From: Acidobacteriota bacterium
Lineage (GTDB): Bacteria; Acidobacteriota; Terriglobia; Bryobacterales; Bryobacteraceae
Reading direction: 5' to 3'
NCBI GenBank assembly: GCA_016213775.1
Contig: JACQZR010000099.1
Span: forward strand, 1-51,278
DNA length: 51,278 nt
Part shown: positions 1-11,905 of the stretch, piece by piece
How the letters are laid out: every line of letters starts with the position of its first letter
Numbering within the stretch: position 1 is the first letter of the stretch
Notes under the pieces: generated by a model
Told to the model about the DNA's origin: nothing
Seen by the model: the letters and a program-made list of their open reading frames with translations, nothing else
The model's database searches: none
Position numbers and translations under genes: made by a program

Positions 1-59
1 GGGATAGGCTCTGATAAACGTCCGACATTTAATCCTCTCCTTGCGGATCATCAAGCCAC

Positions 60-1094
60 TTGGAGAGGATTCTACTCCCGGAACGGTCAAACCTGTTCAA
101 GTCTCACTGGTCGAACCAGTGGCTTACCGATTTCAGTTATGCCACGGTCTGGCCAGCAGGTGACGTAAGGCCTAACGTCTGGACAATCCGTTCGACGGAC
201 GGCCAGACGGTCGCCAACTCCGCTATTGTGAAGGCCGGCGCGAACGGTGGCATCAGCGTTTACGCCTCCGACCGGACGGACCTTCTAATCGACATTAGCG
301 GATACTACACGGACAGCACAAGCGTCATTGGACTGGCTTACTACCCGCTCGCGCCATGCCGGGTTATCGACACTCGGGCAGTGTATCGTTCGCCAGTTGG
401 TCCATTCGGGCCACCGAGCATGGGTCCACGGGAAACACGGAAGTTTCGGTTCCCGGCGACGCCATATTGCACGATACCACTGGCTTCCGCCTATTCCGTG
501 ACGATCACTGCCGCGCCGCCGGGCACACCATTGGCGTACCTGACAGCTTGGCCTGATGGAGTGAGCCAGCCGAACGTTTCGAGCATCAACTCGCCCGTTG
601 GACGCACACTTGCGAACAGCGTGATCATCCCCGCTAGCGCGGACGGAACGATAGATGTCTACGCCTACGACGCAACTGATTTCCTTGTGGACATCAACGG
701 GTATTTTGCCGCGGATAACGGGACGACCGGCCTGTTGTACTTTCCCGTGACCCAATGCCGCGCTAGCGATTCCACGGTAAGTGGCGGTGCGTTTCCGGAC
801 GATTCAACTCGCACGATCAACATCCCGGCGGCAACGAGTTGCGCCGGAATCCCAGCGAACGCGAAAGGGTACGCGATCAATGTGACTGCGCTGCCTCATG
901 GGAATTCGCTGCCGTTCCTGACTGCCTATCCCACAGGCCAGCCTCGCCCGAATGCTTCGATCCTGAATGCTTTCCAGGGTCAGGTGATCACCAATGCGGC
1001 GATCATTCCTGCGGGAACAAATGGCTCAATCGACATTTACGCCTTTCGTGGGACGGATGTCGTTGTGGAGGTGAGCGGGTACTTTGGAAGGTGA
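60..1094 (+). CDS. 5'-truncated secreted/surface beta-repeat protein
   Basis: The product has three tandem units of about 110 residues. Each carries a conserved pair of motifs: an 'A-N-S/A-A/V-I-I-P-A-G-x-N-G-S-I-D-V-Y' type strand and a 'D-x-x-V-D-I-N-G-Y-F' type ending (seen around residues 66-82, 196-212 and 325-342). I recognise this style from long extracellular proteins of Acidobacteria but cannot assign a function. No signal peptide is present. The first possible start is a TTG and the frame is closed by a stop at 30-32. The first 25-30 residues are encoded by a dispersed 55-nt repeat (85-139) that also occurs at 13724-13778, so the native N-terminus has probably been lost by rearrangement. 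The reading frame from about residue 29 onward is well conserved between units and is real coding sequence. Whether this fragment is still expressed is doubtful; it may be a pseudogene. Confidence 0.55.
   Translation: MERILLPERSNLFKSHWSNQWLTDFSYATVWPAGDVRPNVWTIRSTDGQTVANSAIVKAGANGGISVYASDRTDLLIDISGYYTDSTSVIGLAYYPLAPCRVIDTRAVYRSPVGPFGPPSMGPRETRKFRFPATPYCTIPLASAYSVTITAAPPGTPLAYLTAWPDGVSQPNVSSINSPVGRTLANSVIIPASADGTIDVYAYDATDFLVDINGYFAADNGTTGLLYFPVTQCRASDSTVSGGAFPDDSTRTINIPAATSCAGIPANAKGYAINVTALPHGNSLPFLTAYPTGQPRPNASILNAFQGQVITNAAIIPAGTNGSIDIYAFRGTDVVVEVSGYFGR
85..139 (+). repeat. Dispersed 55-nt repeat, copy A
   Basis: This 55-nt segment matches 13724-13778 without gaps (47 of 55 bases by eye) and a shorter variant at 15106-15156. 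It contains a 6-bp hairpin (CACTGG, 5-nt loop, CCAGTG). Here it forms the 5' end of the truncated surface-protein gene. Confidence 0.75.
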
Positions 1095-1412
1095 CTTCCG
1101 CGCAACTGACGTTGGGTCAAACCGTTGAAGCACACTGTTGTCCGCGAATATTCGAAACATCCGCAATGTCTCTATTGGAAGCTCGGTCGCCGAGCGAGAA
1201 GGCAACCCGCGTCTCGAAACGCCCAACTATGCTATGACGGTTCCCACTTATTCCCACTAGACTTACCGTAGAACACATAACCGGGCATGGCAACTGCCCC
1301 ACTTTTCGATCGATTCGGTGTGAATTCTGTTTCTTGGCACACAGGGAGCGGCGACAATCTGGTTGCCGCCTTGACTTCTCATGGTGATATCACTATATTT
1401 GGTTGGTAGCGC
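1095..1412. other. Intergenic region before the HigBA locus
   Basis: No coding sequence is supported here. There is a small perfect hairpin at 1181-1195 (GCTCGG/CCGAGC, 3-nt loop) without a T tract, a short direct repeat of TTCCCACT near 1241-1258, and a 10-bp palindrome at 1384-1393 just upstream of the toxin gene. Confidence 0.5.
1384..1393. promoter_or_regulatory. Palindrome upstream of higB, possible operator
   Basis: GTGATATCAC is a perfect 10-bp palindrome 20 bp upstream of the toxin start. TA operons of this type are usually autoregulated by the HTH antitoxin binding such a palindrome. That role is inferred here. Confidence 0.35.
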
Positions 1413-1781
1413 ATGATCGAAAGGCCACTTCTCAAGCCAGTGATCTGGGTCGGGTCGAGCCACGAGGACTTATGTGAGTTTCCCGATCCTGTTCAGGACC
1501 ATATCGGATATGCCTTGTACGTTGCGCAGCGAGGTGGGAAGCATCGCGACACCAAACCGCTGTCCGGCTTCGGCGGGGCCGGGGTCGTGGAAGTCGTTAA
1601 AGACTTCCGCGGCGATACGTTCCGGGCAGTGTACACCGTGCGGTTTGCCGGCGTTGTGTTTGTCCTGCATGCGTTTCCGAAGAAGTCGAAGACCGGACGC
1701 GAAACACCGCGCCACGACCTGGACCTTATCGAACAACGCCTTCGCGAGGCCGAGCGGATCGCGAACAAGAGGAACCAATGA
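1413..1781 (+). CDS. higB: HigB-like toxin, phage-derived Gp49-like family
   Basis: This 122-residue protein has the typical order of the Gp49-like/HigB family (RelE superfamily of ribosome-dependent mRNA interferases). An N-terminal segment with 'DPVQDHIGYALYVAQRGG' is followed by the core 'GVVEVVKDFRGDTFRAVYTVRF' and 'VVFVLHAFPKKSKTGRETPRHDLDLI'. The 'YxVRF...HAFxKKSKxGxxTP' signature is diagnostic. Its stop overlaps the start of the downstream HTH gene by 4 nt (ATGA), the usual translational coupling of a toxin-first HigBA operon. It probably cleaves ribosome-bound mRNA when free of antitoxin (family knowledge). Confidence 0.88.
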   Translation: MIERPLLKPVIWVGSSHEDLCEFPDPVQDHIGYALYVAQRGGKHRDTKPLSGFGGAGVVEVVKDFRGDTFRAVYTVRFAGVVFVLHAFPKKSKTGRETPRHDLDLIEQRLREAERIANKRNQ

Positions 1782-2128
1782 ACCGAAACAAAACCCCAAC
1801 CGGTAGTCAAAACGTCTTCCGGGATCTCGGCTTCCCGAACCCCGAAGAACATCTCCTGAAGGCCCACCTCGTCTACAAAATCGACACCATCCTGAAAGCC
1901 CGCAAACTCAAGCAGGTGGACGCCGGGAAGTTGTTCGGCATACCTCAACCGGACGTCTCGAAAATGCTCCGCGGCGAGTTCCGCCAGTTTTCCGTCGAAC
2001 GCCTCCTCCGGTTCCTGGTGGCGCTCGACCACGACGTGAAAATCGTCATCACGCCGCATCGCGGAAAAGAAAACCCACCGGCACTCCACGTTTCCTGGCC
2101 ACCTCAGCCTGGCATGCTAAACTTTTAA
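1778..2128 (+). CDS. higA: HigA-like antitoxin, XRE-family HTH
   Basis: This 116-residue protein contains a helix-turn-helix of the XRE type (about residues 38-90; 'KLKQVDAGKLFGIPQPDVSKMLRGEF') followed by 'RLLRFLVALDHDVKIVI', characteristic of antitoxins partnered with Gp49-like toxins. It overlaps the toxin gene by 4 nt. It is expected to neutralise the toxin and repress the operon, possibly through the palindrome at 1384-1393. The carbonic anhydrase gene begins 10 nt after its stop and could be read through from this operon. Confidence 0.87.
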   Translation: MNRNKTPTGSQNVFRDLGFPNPEEHLLKAHLVYKIDTILKARKLKQVDAGKLFGIPQPDVSKMLRGEFRQFSVERLLRFLVALDHDVKIVITPHRGKENPPALHVSWPPQPGMLNF

Positions 2129-2138
2129 GATTACCCAC

Positions 2139-2651
2139 ATGATTCGCTCCTTCCGGGGCGCGGTTCCGAAAATTGCCCCGTCCTGTTATGTAGACCCCAG
2201 CGCTCAGGTCATCGGCGATGTCACCATCGGCGAAGAGTCCAGCGTGTGGCCGAACGCCACCATTCGCGGCGACGTGCATTGGATCAGGATCGGTAACGGC
2301 ACCAGCGTCCAGGACAACTGCGTGCTTCATGTGGAAAGCGGCCAATACCCGCTCTCGATCGGCAACCGGGTCACCATCGGACACGCGGTGGTGCTGCATG
2401 GCTGCACCATTGAAGATGACACTCTCATCGGCATCGGGGCCATCGTTCTCAACAACGCCAAGGTCGGGCAGGGCTCGGTGATCGCGGCGGGGGCGCTGGT
2501 GGCCGAAGGCGTCGAAATTCCGCCCTACAGCCTGGCAATGGGAGTACCCGCGAGGGTGAAGCGCGAGATCACGCCCGACGAGCGCGAACGCTTCAAAGTG
2601 AACTCCGAACATTACATCGCCTTGAGCCGCCAGTACATGGAAGACAAGTAA
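2139..2651 (+). CDS. Gamma-class carbonic anhydrase family protein
   Basis: This is a left-handed parallel beta-helix (hexapeptide repeat) protein of 170 residues, the usual length of the YrdA/PaaY/Cam-related family. Three histidines sit in the canonical metal-ligand positions: H64 in 'NCVLH', and H82 and H87 in 'IGHAVVLHGC'. The family binds zinc or iron at trimer interfaces, and some members hydrate CO2. Many bacterial homologues have unproven activity, so the substrate is uncertain. It lies 15 nt upstream of hisS and may be cotranscribed with it. No signal peptide is present, so it is cytoplasmic. Confidence 0.9.
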   Translation: MIRSFRGAVPKIAPSCYVDPSAQVIGDVTIGEESSVWPNATIRGDVHWIRIGNGTSVQDNCVLHVESGQYPLSIGNRVTIGHAVVLHGCTIEDDTLIGIGAIVLNNAKVGQGSVIAAGALVAEGVEIPPYSLAMGVPARVKREITPDERERFKVNSEHYIALSRQYMEDK

Positions 2652-2666
2652 CAAGGAAGACCCAAA

Positions 2667-3923
2667 TTGATTCGAGCAATCAAAGGCACGCGCGATATCC
2701 TTCCACCCTCCACCAGGGTGTGGAATCACGTGGAAAGTGTCGCCCGCCGCGTGATGGAGAGCTATCACTACGGCGAGATCCGCACGCCCATCTTTGAAGA
2801 AACCGCCCTGTTCGCGCGCGGCGTCGGCGAAGAGACCGATATCGTCAGTAAGGAAATGTACACCTTCGCGGACCGCGACGAAACTTCCATCACGCTGCGT
2901 CCGGAGAACACGGCCAGCGTCATCCGCGCCTACATCGAACACCGGCTCGATCAGCTTCCGGGGCTGCAGAAGCTCTACTACATCGGGCCGATGTTTCGCC
3001 GCGAGCGGCCGCAGAAGGGCCGTTACCGGCAGTTCTCGCAAATCGGCGCGGAAGTGATCGGTTCGGAGTCGCCCGCCGTCGATGCGGAAGTGATCGAGAT
3101 GGTGATCGAGATCCTCTCGCAAAGCGGGCTCGAAGGCTTCCACCTCGTCATCAATTCCGTCGGCTGCAAGGAGTGCCGGCCCAAATTCCTCGCCACACTA
3201 CGCGAGAGGCTTCAGGACTTGAAGGGACAACTCTGCCAGGATTGCCAGCGCCGCAGCGAGACGAATCCGCTGCGTGTGCTCGACTGCAAGGTGCCGAGCG
3301 ACCAGCCCATCATCGAAACGCTTCCGTCCATCCTGGATCATCTATGCGAAGCCTGCTCGAGGCACTTCGCTGCGGTGCGTACGTTTCTGGACGACCGCGG
3401 CATCACCTACGAAGTCCGGCCGCGGCTGGTCCGCGGGCTGGACTACTACACCCGCACCACGTTTGAAGTGGTCCATGGCGCATTGGGCGCGCAGAACTCC
3501 GTGCTCGGAGGCGGCCGTTACGATGGCCTCGCCGAAGCGCTGGGGTCGAAGGTGCACTCGCCGGGCATCGGTTTTTCGATCGGCGAAGACCGCCTGGTGA
3601 TGAGTGTCGAGGAGGCGCATCCCAAGTTGCGGAGCGAAACGCTCGACCTCTTTGTTGCGCCCATGGGGGACGCCGCGCTGCGACACGTCACGGTGCTCGC
3701 GCGCGAACTGCGCCGCGAGGGCATCTCTGTGGAGATCGCCTTTGAAGGCAAACTGAAGCGTGCCATGGAGACCGCCAACAAACTGAACGCACGCTATACG
3801 CTGATAGTGGGCGACAACGAAATCGCCGCCGGAACCTACGCCTTGAAAGAGATGGCCTCCGGCGAGCAACACCCGGTAACACGGGAGCAAATATCGGAAC
3901 GATTATATGCAGGAAAGCACTGA
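2667..3923 (+). CDS. hisS: Histidyl-tRNA synthetase
   Basis: This class II aminoacyl-tRNA synthetase of 418 residues charges tRNA-His. The N-terminal '[10 protein letters not shown]', motif 2 region '[23 protein letters not shown]' (in pieces), the HisRS-specific '[12 protein letters not shown]', and motif 3 '[11 protein letters not shown]' are all present, followed by the C-terminal anticodon-binding domain (about residues 325-418). The start is a TTG at 2667, chosen because an AAGGAAGA Shine-Dalgarno lies at 2653-2660 and the protein then begins '[10 protein letters not shown]' as in other HisRS. Its 3' end overlaps aspS by 17 nt, a common hisS-aspS arrangement. Confidence 0.96.
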   Translation: MIRAIKGTRDILPPSTRVWNHVESVARRVMESYHYGEIRTPIFEETALFARGVGEETDIVSKEMYTFADRDETSITLRPENTASVIRAYIEHRLDQLPGLQKLYYIGPMFRRERPQKGRYRQFSQIGAEVIGSESPAVDAEVIEMVIEILSQSGLEGFHLVINSVGCKECRPKFLATLRERLQDLKGQLCQDCQRRSETNPLRVLDCKVPSDQPIIETLPSILDHLCEACSRHFAAVRTFLDDRGITYEVRPRLVRGLDYYTRTTFEVVHGALGAQNSVLGGGRYDGLAEALGSKVHSPGIGFSIGEDRLVMSVEEAHPKLRSETLDLFVAPMGDAALRHVTVLARELRREGISVEIAFEGKLKRAMETANKLNARYTLIVGDNEIAAGTYALKEMASGEQHPVTREQISERLYAGKH

Positions 3924-5706
3924 ACAACCACGTCAGATACAACTGGACTTCCTCGGCGACCTCCGCCGCACACATAGCTGCGGGGAACTCCGCGCCGCCG
4001 ACGCCGGCAAGAAGGCCCTGCTCATGGGCTGGGTCCACCGGCGCCGTGATCATGGAGGTGTCATCTTCATTAATCTGCGCGACCGCGAAGGCCTCACGCA
4101 GGTGGTGTTCCATGAGGACGTGGCCGCCGAAGTTCACTCCAAAGCTGAAGAGCTGCGCTCGGAATTCGTGATCGCGGTGGAGGGCACTGTGGTGCTGCGC
4201 GAAGCGGGCACCATCAATCCGAACATCCCGACGGGCGAGATTGAGATCACCGCGGAAACGGTGTGGGTACTGAACGAATGCCGGCCGATTCCGTTCACCA
4301 TCGACGAGTTCAGCGAAGTGGCCGAAGACGTTCGCCTGAAGTACCGCTACCTCGATTTGCGGCGGCCGCAGATGCAGCGCAACATTATCCTGCGCTCCAA
4401 GGTGTCGTTTGCCGTGCGTGAGTTCATGTACTCGCAGGGGTTTCACGAGATCGAAACGCCGTTCCTGACGAAGTCGACTCCGGAAGGCGCGCGCGATTTT
4501 CTCGTGCCCAGCCGCCTCAACAGCGGCATGTTCTACGCGCTGCCGCAATCGCCGCAGATCTTCAAGCAGATCCTGATGGTGAGCGGCTTTGACAAGTACT
4601 TTCAAATCGTCCGCTGCTTCCGTGACGAGGACCTGCGCGCCGACCGCCAGTACGAGTTCACACAGATCGACATCGAGATGTCGTATCCGCAGGAAGAGAC
4701 CGTGTTCGCCGTAGTGGAGGGCATGCTCAAGGGGATCTTTGATACGGCTGGGTTCCAGATAGAACTGCCGTTTCCGCGGTTGACGTATGCGCAGGCGATG
4801 CGATCCTATGGCATCGACAAACCGGATATGCGCATCCCGGCGTTCCACTGCGTGGAAGACATCTTCGCGGGGCAGGGTCTGACCACGGAAGGGCTGCCAC
4901 TGGTGGCCATCCGCATTCCGAACACCGGCGGCGCATCGCGCAAGGAGCGCGATGATCTGAAGGCCTACGGCACGGAGCGCGGGTTGCGCGTTTACGACGA
5001 TGCCAAACGGTTGGACCGCGACTTTCCCGAGTTGATGGCGAAGGTTCGCGAGCGCACCGGCGCCACTGAGAACGACCTGTTGCTGCTCTGCGGCTGGCCC
5101 GGCGAACCGAAGGGCCATCGCCCCGAAGAGACCGTGTTGCAGGCTTGCGGCCAACTGCGCCTGGAAGCCGCGCGCAAGTACGCCGACAAACACAAGCTGT
5201 TTGAGGGCAACGTCTTCAAATGGCTCTGGGTGACCGACTTCCCGATGTTTGAATGGGACGAGGAAGATCAACGCTGGGTAGCGGCGCATCACCCGTTCAC
5301 CTCCGTCATGGATTCGGACATTGACAAGTTGACGGCAGACCCGGCGCGGTGCCGGGCCAAGTCGTACGATGTGGTGCTCAACGGCACGGAACTGGGATCG
5401 GGCTCGATTCGTATTCACCGGCGCGACGTGCAGGCGAAAGTGTTTTCGGCTCTCGGACTCACGGACGAGGAAGCGCGGGCGAAGTTCGGCTTCCTGCTGG
5501 AAGCTCTGGAATTCGGGGCTCCGCCACATGGCGGCATCGCCCTCGGCCTCGATCGCCTCGTCATGCTTCTCGCCGGTGAGAAGTCGATTCGCGACGTGAT
5601 TCCGTTCCCCAAGACATCCAAGGGGACCGACCTGATGAGCGACGCTCCGAGCCCTGCTAACGAGAAAGCGCTTCGCGATCTGGGGATACAGCTCCGGCGG
5701 CAGTAA
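3907..5706 (+). CDS. aspS: Aspartyl-tRNA synthetase
   Basis: This 599-residue bacterial-type AspRS has an OB-fold anticodon-binding domain at the N-terminus (about residues 18-125, '[22 protein letters not shown]'). The class II catalytic core has '[18 protein letters not shown]' (motif 2) and '[19 protein letters not shown]' (motif 3), with the bacterial GAD insertion domain between them. It charges tRNA-Asp; whether it is discriminating or also charges tRNA-Asn cannot be decided by eye. The ATG at 3907 lies inside the 3' end of hisS, implying translational coupling. A double hairpin follows the stop. Confidence 0.96.
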   Translation: MQESTEQPRQIQLDFLGDLRRTHSCGELRAADAGKKALLMGWVHRRRDHGGVIFINLRDREGLTQVVFHEDVAAEVHSKAEELRSEFVIAVEGTVVLREAGTINPNIPTGEIEITAETVWVLNECRPIPFTIDEFSEVAEDVRLKYRYLDLRRPQMQRNIILRSKVSFAVREFMYSQGFHEIETPFLTKSTPEGARDFLVPSRLNSGMFYALPQSPQIFKQILMVSGFDKYFQIVRCFRDEDLRADRQYEFTQIDIEMSYPQEETVFAVVEGMLKGIFDTAGFQIELPFPRLTYAQAMRSYGIDKPDMRIPAFHCVEDIFAGQGLTTEGLPLVAIRIPNTGGASRKERDDLKAYGTERGLRVYDDAKRLDRDFPELMAKVRERTGATENDLLLLCGWPGEPKGHRPEETVLQACGQLRLEAARKYADKHKLFEGNVFKWLWVTDFPMFEWDEEDQRWVAAHHPFTSVMDSDIDKLTADPARCRAKSYDVVLNGTELGSGSIRIHRRDVQAKVFSALGLTDEEARAKFGFLLEALEFGAPPHGGIALGLDRLVMLLAGEKSIRDVIPFPKTSKGTDLMSDAPSPANEKALRDLGIQLRRQ

Positions 5707-5717
5707 GCCTCCGATTT

Positions 5718-5764
5718 GGCTGGCCTGGAAAGGCCAGCCGCGGCCAGGATTGGCCGCCCCACAA
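5718..5764 (+). repeat. Tandem-hairpin REP after aspS (possible terminator)
   Basis: Two consecutive perfect hairpins follow the aspS stop. The first has arms GGCTGGCC and GGCCAGCC (5718-5739). The second has arms GCGGCC and GGCCGC (5740-5757) followed by CCCACAA. The last 26 nt (5739-5764) recur exactly at 6499-6524 inside the next gene, so this is a repeat and not only a terminator. There is no T tract. Confidence 0.7.
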
Positions 5765-5798
5765 GAGCTGCCTGCTATACTGGCGGCGGAGTTACCGC

Positions 5799-7509
5799 AT
5801 GAATATTCGTCCGTTTGCACTAATACTCTCCTTTCTTATTCCGGCCGGCTGCTATGGCCAACTCACGCCTTCGCAAAAGGTGAGCGACTTTCAGCAAATT
5901 GCCGGGGCCTACAACAAGCGATATGCTTTTCTGGACTGGAAGAAATCGGCTTTTGGCTTCGACGCCCTGAACCTCGCACCGTGGCTTGACCGGGCATCCA
6001 ATACCGACTCTGACCTCGCATTCTTCGAAGTTGTGTCGGAGTATGTTGCTCAACTGCGGGATACGCACTCCGGGTTCTACCTGGACTCGAGCTTCTACGC
6101 GGAGCTTGGTTTCACAGTGGACCTGTACGACGGCAAGCCGCTGGTAGAGTCGATTGACAAGGAAATCCTCGATCCGGGCGCGCTGGCATTCGCGGTGGGC
6201 GACGAACTGGTTTCGATTGATGGGCGGCCCGCCGGCGAGATGATCGACGAACTGAAACGGTTTCTCGGTGATGGTAACGCAACCTCCGCGCGCCGGCTGG
6301 GGGCGTTCTTTCTTACGCTGCGAATCCAGGCCTACTATCCGCGGGCAGCGGAAATCGGCGAGTCGGCCAAACTGGTGTTTAAGACCAAGTCGGGCGCGAC
6401 GGTGAACGCCGACGTTCCGTGGCAGAAGTTCGGGCTGCCCTACATGAGCGGTGCGTCGCTGCCGGATCCCTCGGGCAGTGCCGTCTGGAAAGCCGGCACG
6501 CGGCCAGGATTGGCCGCCCCACAAAGCCGAATACTCACTGCACTGCGCACGTTCAAGGCGCAAAACCGCGAGTTCAAGGGCAAGCGGTTCTTCACCGGAA
6601 CCACCGATCTGACGCCGCTGTTCAAGCTGCCGGATGATTTCGTGGTCCACAGCGGCAACCGCCGTTTTGACACCGTGTACTCCGGCATCTTCCGCTCGGG
6701 CGTTTATCGAATCGGCTTCCTTCGCATCCCCAGCTTTGAGGATCTGAGTTTCCGCGGGATGTTGGCGCAAGAGGTGCTCGATGAGCTGACGTACCTCGCC
6801 GACACCGACGGGTTGATCATCGACCTGATGCGGAACCCAGGCGGCTACGGATGCGATGCCGAGGTTCTGGCGAGCGCGTTCTTCACCGAGCCATTCACCA
6901 GTTTGACGGCGAAGTCGCGTGTCAGTTGGACCGACCTGAGGAGCATCTCCGATGAACTGGAACTGGCCGCTTACTTTGGCGCCGAGGAGGACGAGTTGCA
7001 GGAGCTGCGCGAGTTACTGGCAGCGTACACCGAAGCTTATCAAAGCGCCGACAACTTTACGGCAGCGAGGCCGATTTGCACAGCTTCGAGCACTGTTGAG
7101 CCGTTGAAGAACCGGCAGGGCCGTCCAATCGGGTACAAGAACCCGGTGATGGTTTTGACCGATGAACTGACGGCGTCGGCGGCCGAGTTTATGGCTGCCA
7201 TTCTGCAGGACAACGGCCGGGCGGTGTTTTATGGTACGCGGACGAATGGCGCCGGCGGGTCGATTACACCGGTCTACGGCGGCGTCTATAGCGATATGTA
7301 TGGGTCGGTCACAGCGAGCCAGTTGATCCGGTCAAAGGCCGCTACGGTACAAGGTTTGCCGGCGTCGAGTTACATCGAGAACGCGGGGATACAGCCGAAC
7401 ATCGTGGATGATTATATGAAGGCCGAGAACCTCAACGGCGGAGGGAAGCCTTTTCTCGATCGGGTGTTGAAGGCGATGGCGGACTACATCAAGAGCAAGC
7501 AGCCCGCGC

Positions 7510-7529
<20 letters not shown>
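5799..7529 (+). CDS. Secreted S41-family (tail-specific protease-like) peptidase
   Basis: This 576-residue protein has an N-terminal export signal ('[18 protein letters not shown]') whose Cys could be a lipobox, although the -3 position is Pro. A PDZ-like region spans about residues 105-200. The S41 core includes '[14 protein letters not shown]' (about 338-351) and the nucleophile block '[16 protein letters not shown]' with Ser460, followed by '[11 protein letters not shown]'. It likely cleaves proteins or peptides in the periplasm or outer membrane. Residues 234-242 (TRPGLAAPQ) are encoded by a copy of the REP sequence found after aspS, an apparent in-frame insertion. Its 3' end overlaps the convergent leuS by 20 nt. 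The substrate is unknown. Confidence 0.88.
6499..6524 (+). repeat. REP copy inserted in the S41 peptidase reading frame
   Basis: These 26 nt are identical to 5739-5764 and include a GCGGCC/GGCCGC hairpin. Here they are translated as residues 234-242 of the peptidase without breaking the frame. Confidence 0.85.
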
Positions 7530-10092
<2,563 letters not shown>

Positions 10093-10544
10093 ATGTTTTA
10101 AAAGGGGGCGGACGGTGCGCGCGGAGAGTGGGTCCGCTAGAGGAGGTTCATCTCTACCATGCTACTACGGATGGCCTGTGCGCTAGTGCGAGGGTTCGGC
10201 AACCGCGGCGGGCTTGTTGCTTCGGCTGATCCTGCTTCAGTTGCGCGTACTTCTTTAATAGGGATTCAAGGTGGTCAGTTGGCTTCGATTCCGCATCAGT
10301 GACTCGTGGTTTCGTGTCGTAGGTCGGCTGGATTCCTGGTTTGCGGCTTGACGTTAGGGGTCACGGATAAACTGGATTAACCCGGATGCACACGGATAAC
10401 AAAAGGCCGTGATTCATGCAACAGGTTTGTCGTTTCCTACGAAATAGCGGACCTAACCCATTGCACCTCTGTGGTTCAGGTTTTCGACACCGATCGTTGA
10501 AAGCCTGCCCGAAAGGTTGATCGACGGCACCAGTCTCGTCCAGC
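10093..10544. other. Gene-free region upstream of leuS
   Basis: No coding sequence could be supported. It holds a short repeat-like stretch (10362-10399) with two copies of CACGGATAA separated by GGATTAACCCGGAT, a variant of a motif scattered in many environmental genomes. The leuS promoter should lie near 10093-10200, but I cannot point to clear -35/-10 boxes. Confidence 0.5.
10362..10399 (+). repeat. Short CACGGATAA direct repeat
   Basis: CACGGATAA occurs at 10362-10370 and 10391-10399 with a related GGATTAACCCGGAT between them. It is probably a degenerate non-coding dispersed repeat; no function is suggested. Confidence 0.4.
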
Positions 10545-10682
10545 AGCAGGGGCGGGCGTCACGAATTGCGCGCGGTCGTAGATGTCGATGCGGGTACCTT
10601 TGACGAGTGTCAGCGTTGGAGCCGGCGATGACGAGCAGTGGCCGTGGCGCGATCGTTTCGAGCTGGATGCAGATCCATTCGG
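10545..10682 (-). pseudogene. Relic of an alpha/beta hydrolase, C-terminal part
   Basis: On the minus strand, 10680 to 10606 translates to a segment ending 'ETIAPRPLLVIAGSNADT'. This matches the 'I-P-R-P-L-L-x-I-A-G' strand of dienelactone-hydrolase-like alpha/beta hydrolases. A +1 frame change follows at once, and 'KGTRIDIYDRAQFVTPA' appears, which resembles the 'H-I-D-L-Y-D-x-x-x-Y-V-T-P-A' catalytic-histidine region, with Arg where the His is expected. The intervening residues are missing. The piece lies just downstream of the aldo/keto reductase on the same strand, where such hydrolases are often neighbours. It is too short and broken to be functional. Confidence 0.6.
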
Positions 10683-10708
10683 AATGTCTCCGGCAGATTC
10701 TTCATCTT

Positions 10709-11713
<1,005 letters not shown>

Positions 11714-11905
11714 TTAGGCCCGCAAGGCCCGCGGCCGTTAGCCTGAACCTGCCGACTTTTAGCCTAATCCTGTCGAGGGCTAGCGAAGTGGTAATAGTCG
11801 TTCGCTCTTACTGGGCCGGCAAGCGTTCGCGGCTCACCGCTGCAAACCGGTCAGCGAGCCCGATGCGTTAGGATTTTGAACCAGATGCTATCCTGATTTC
11901 GATAC

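Noticed and set aside
3688-5820. Long minus-strand open frame (710 codons) over aspS
   Set aside because: It is a shadow of aspS in a GC-rich genome; the product has no family features.
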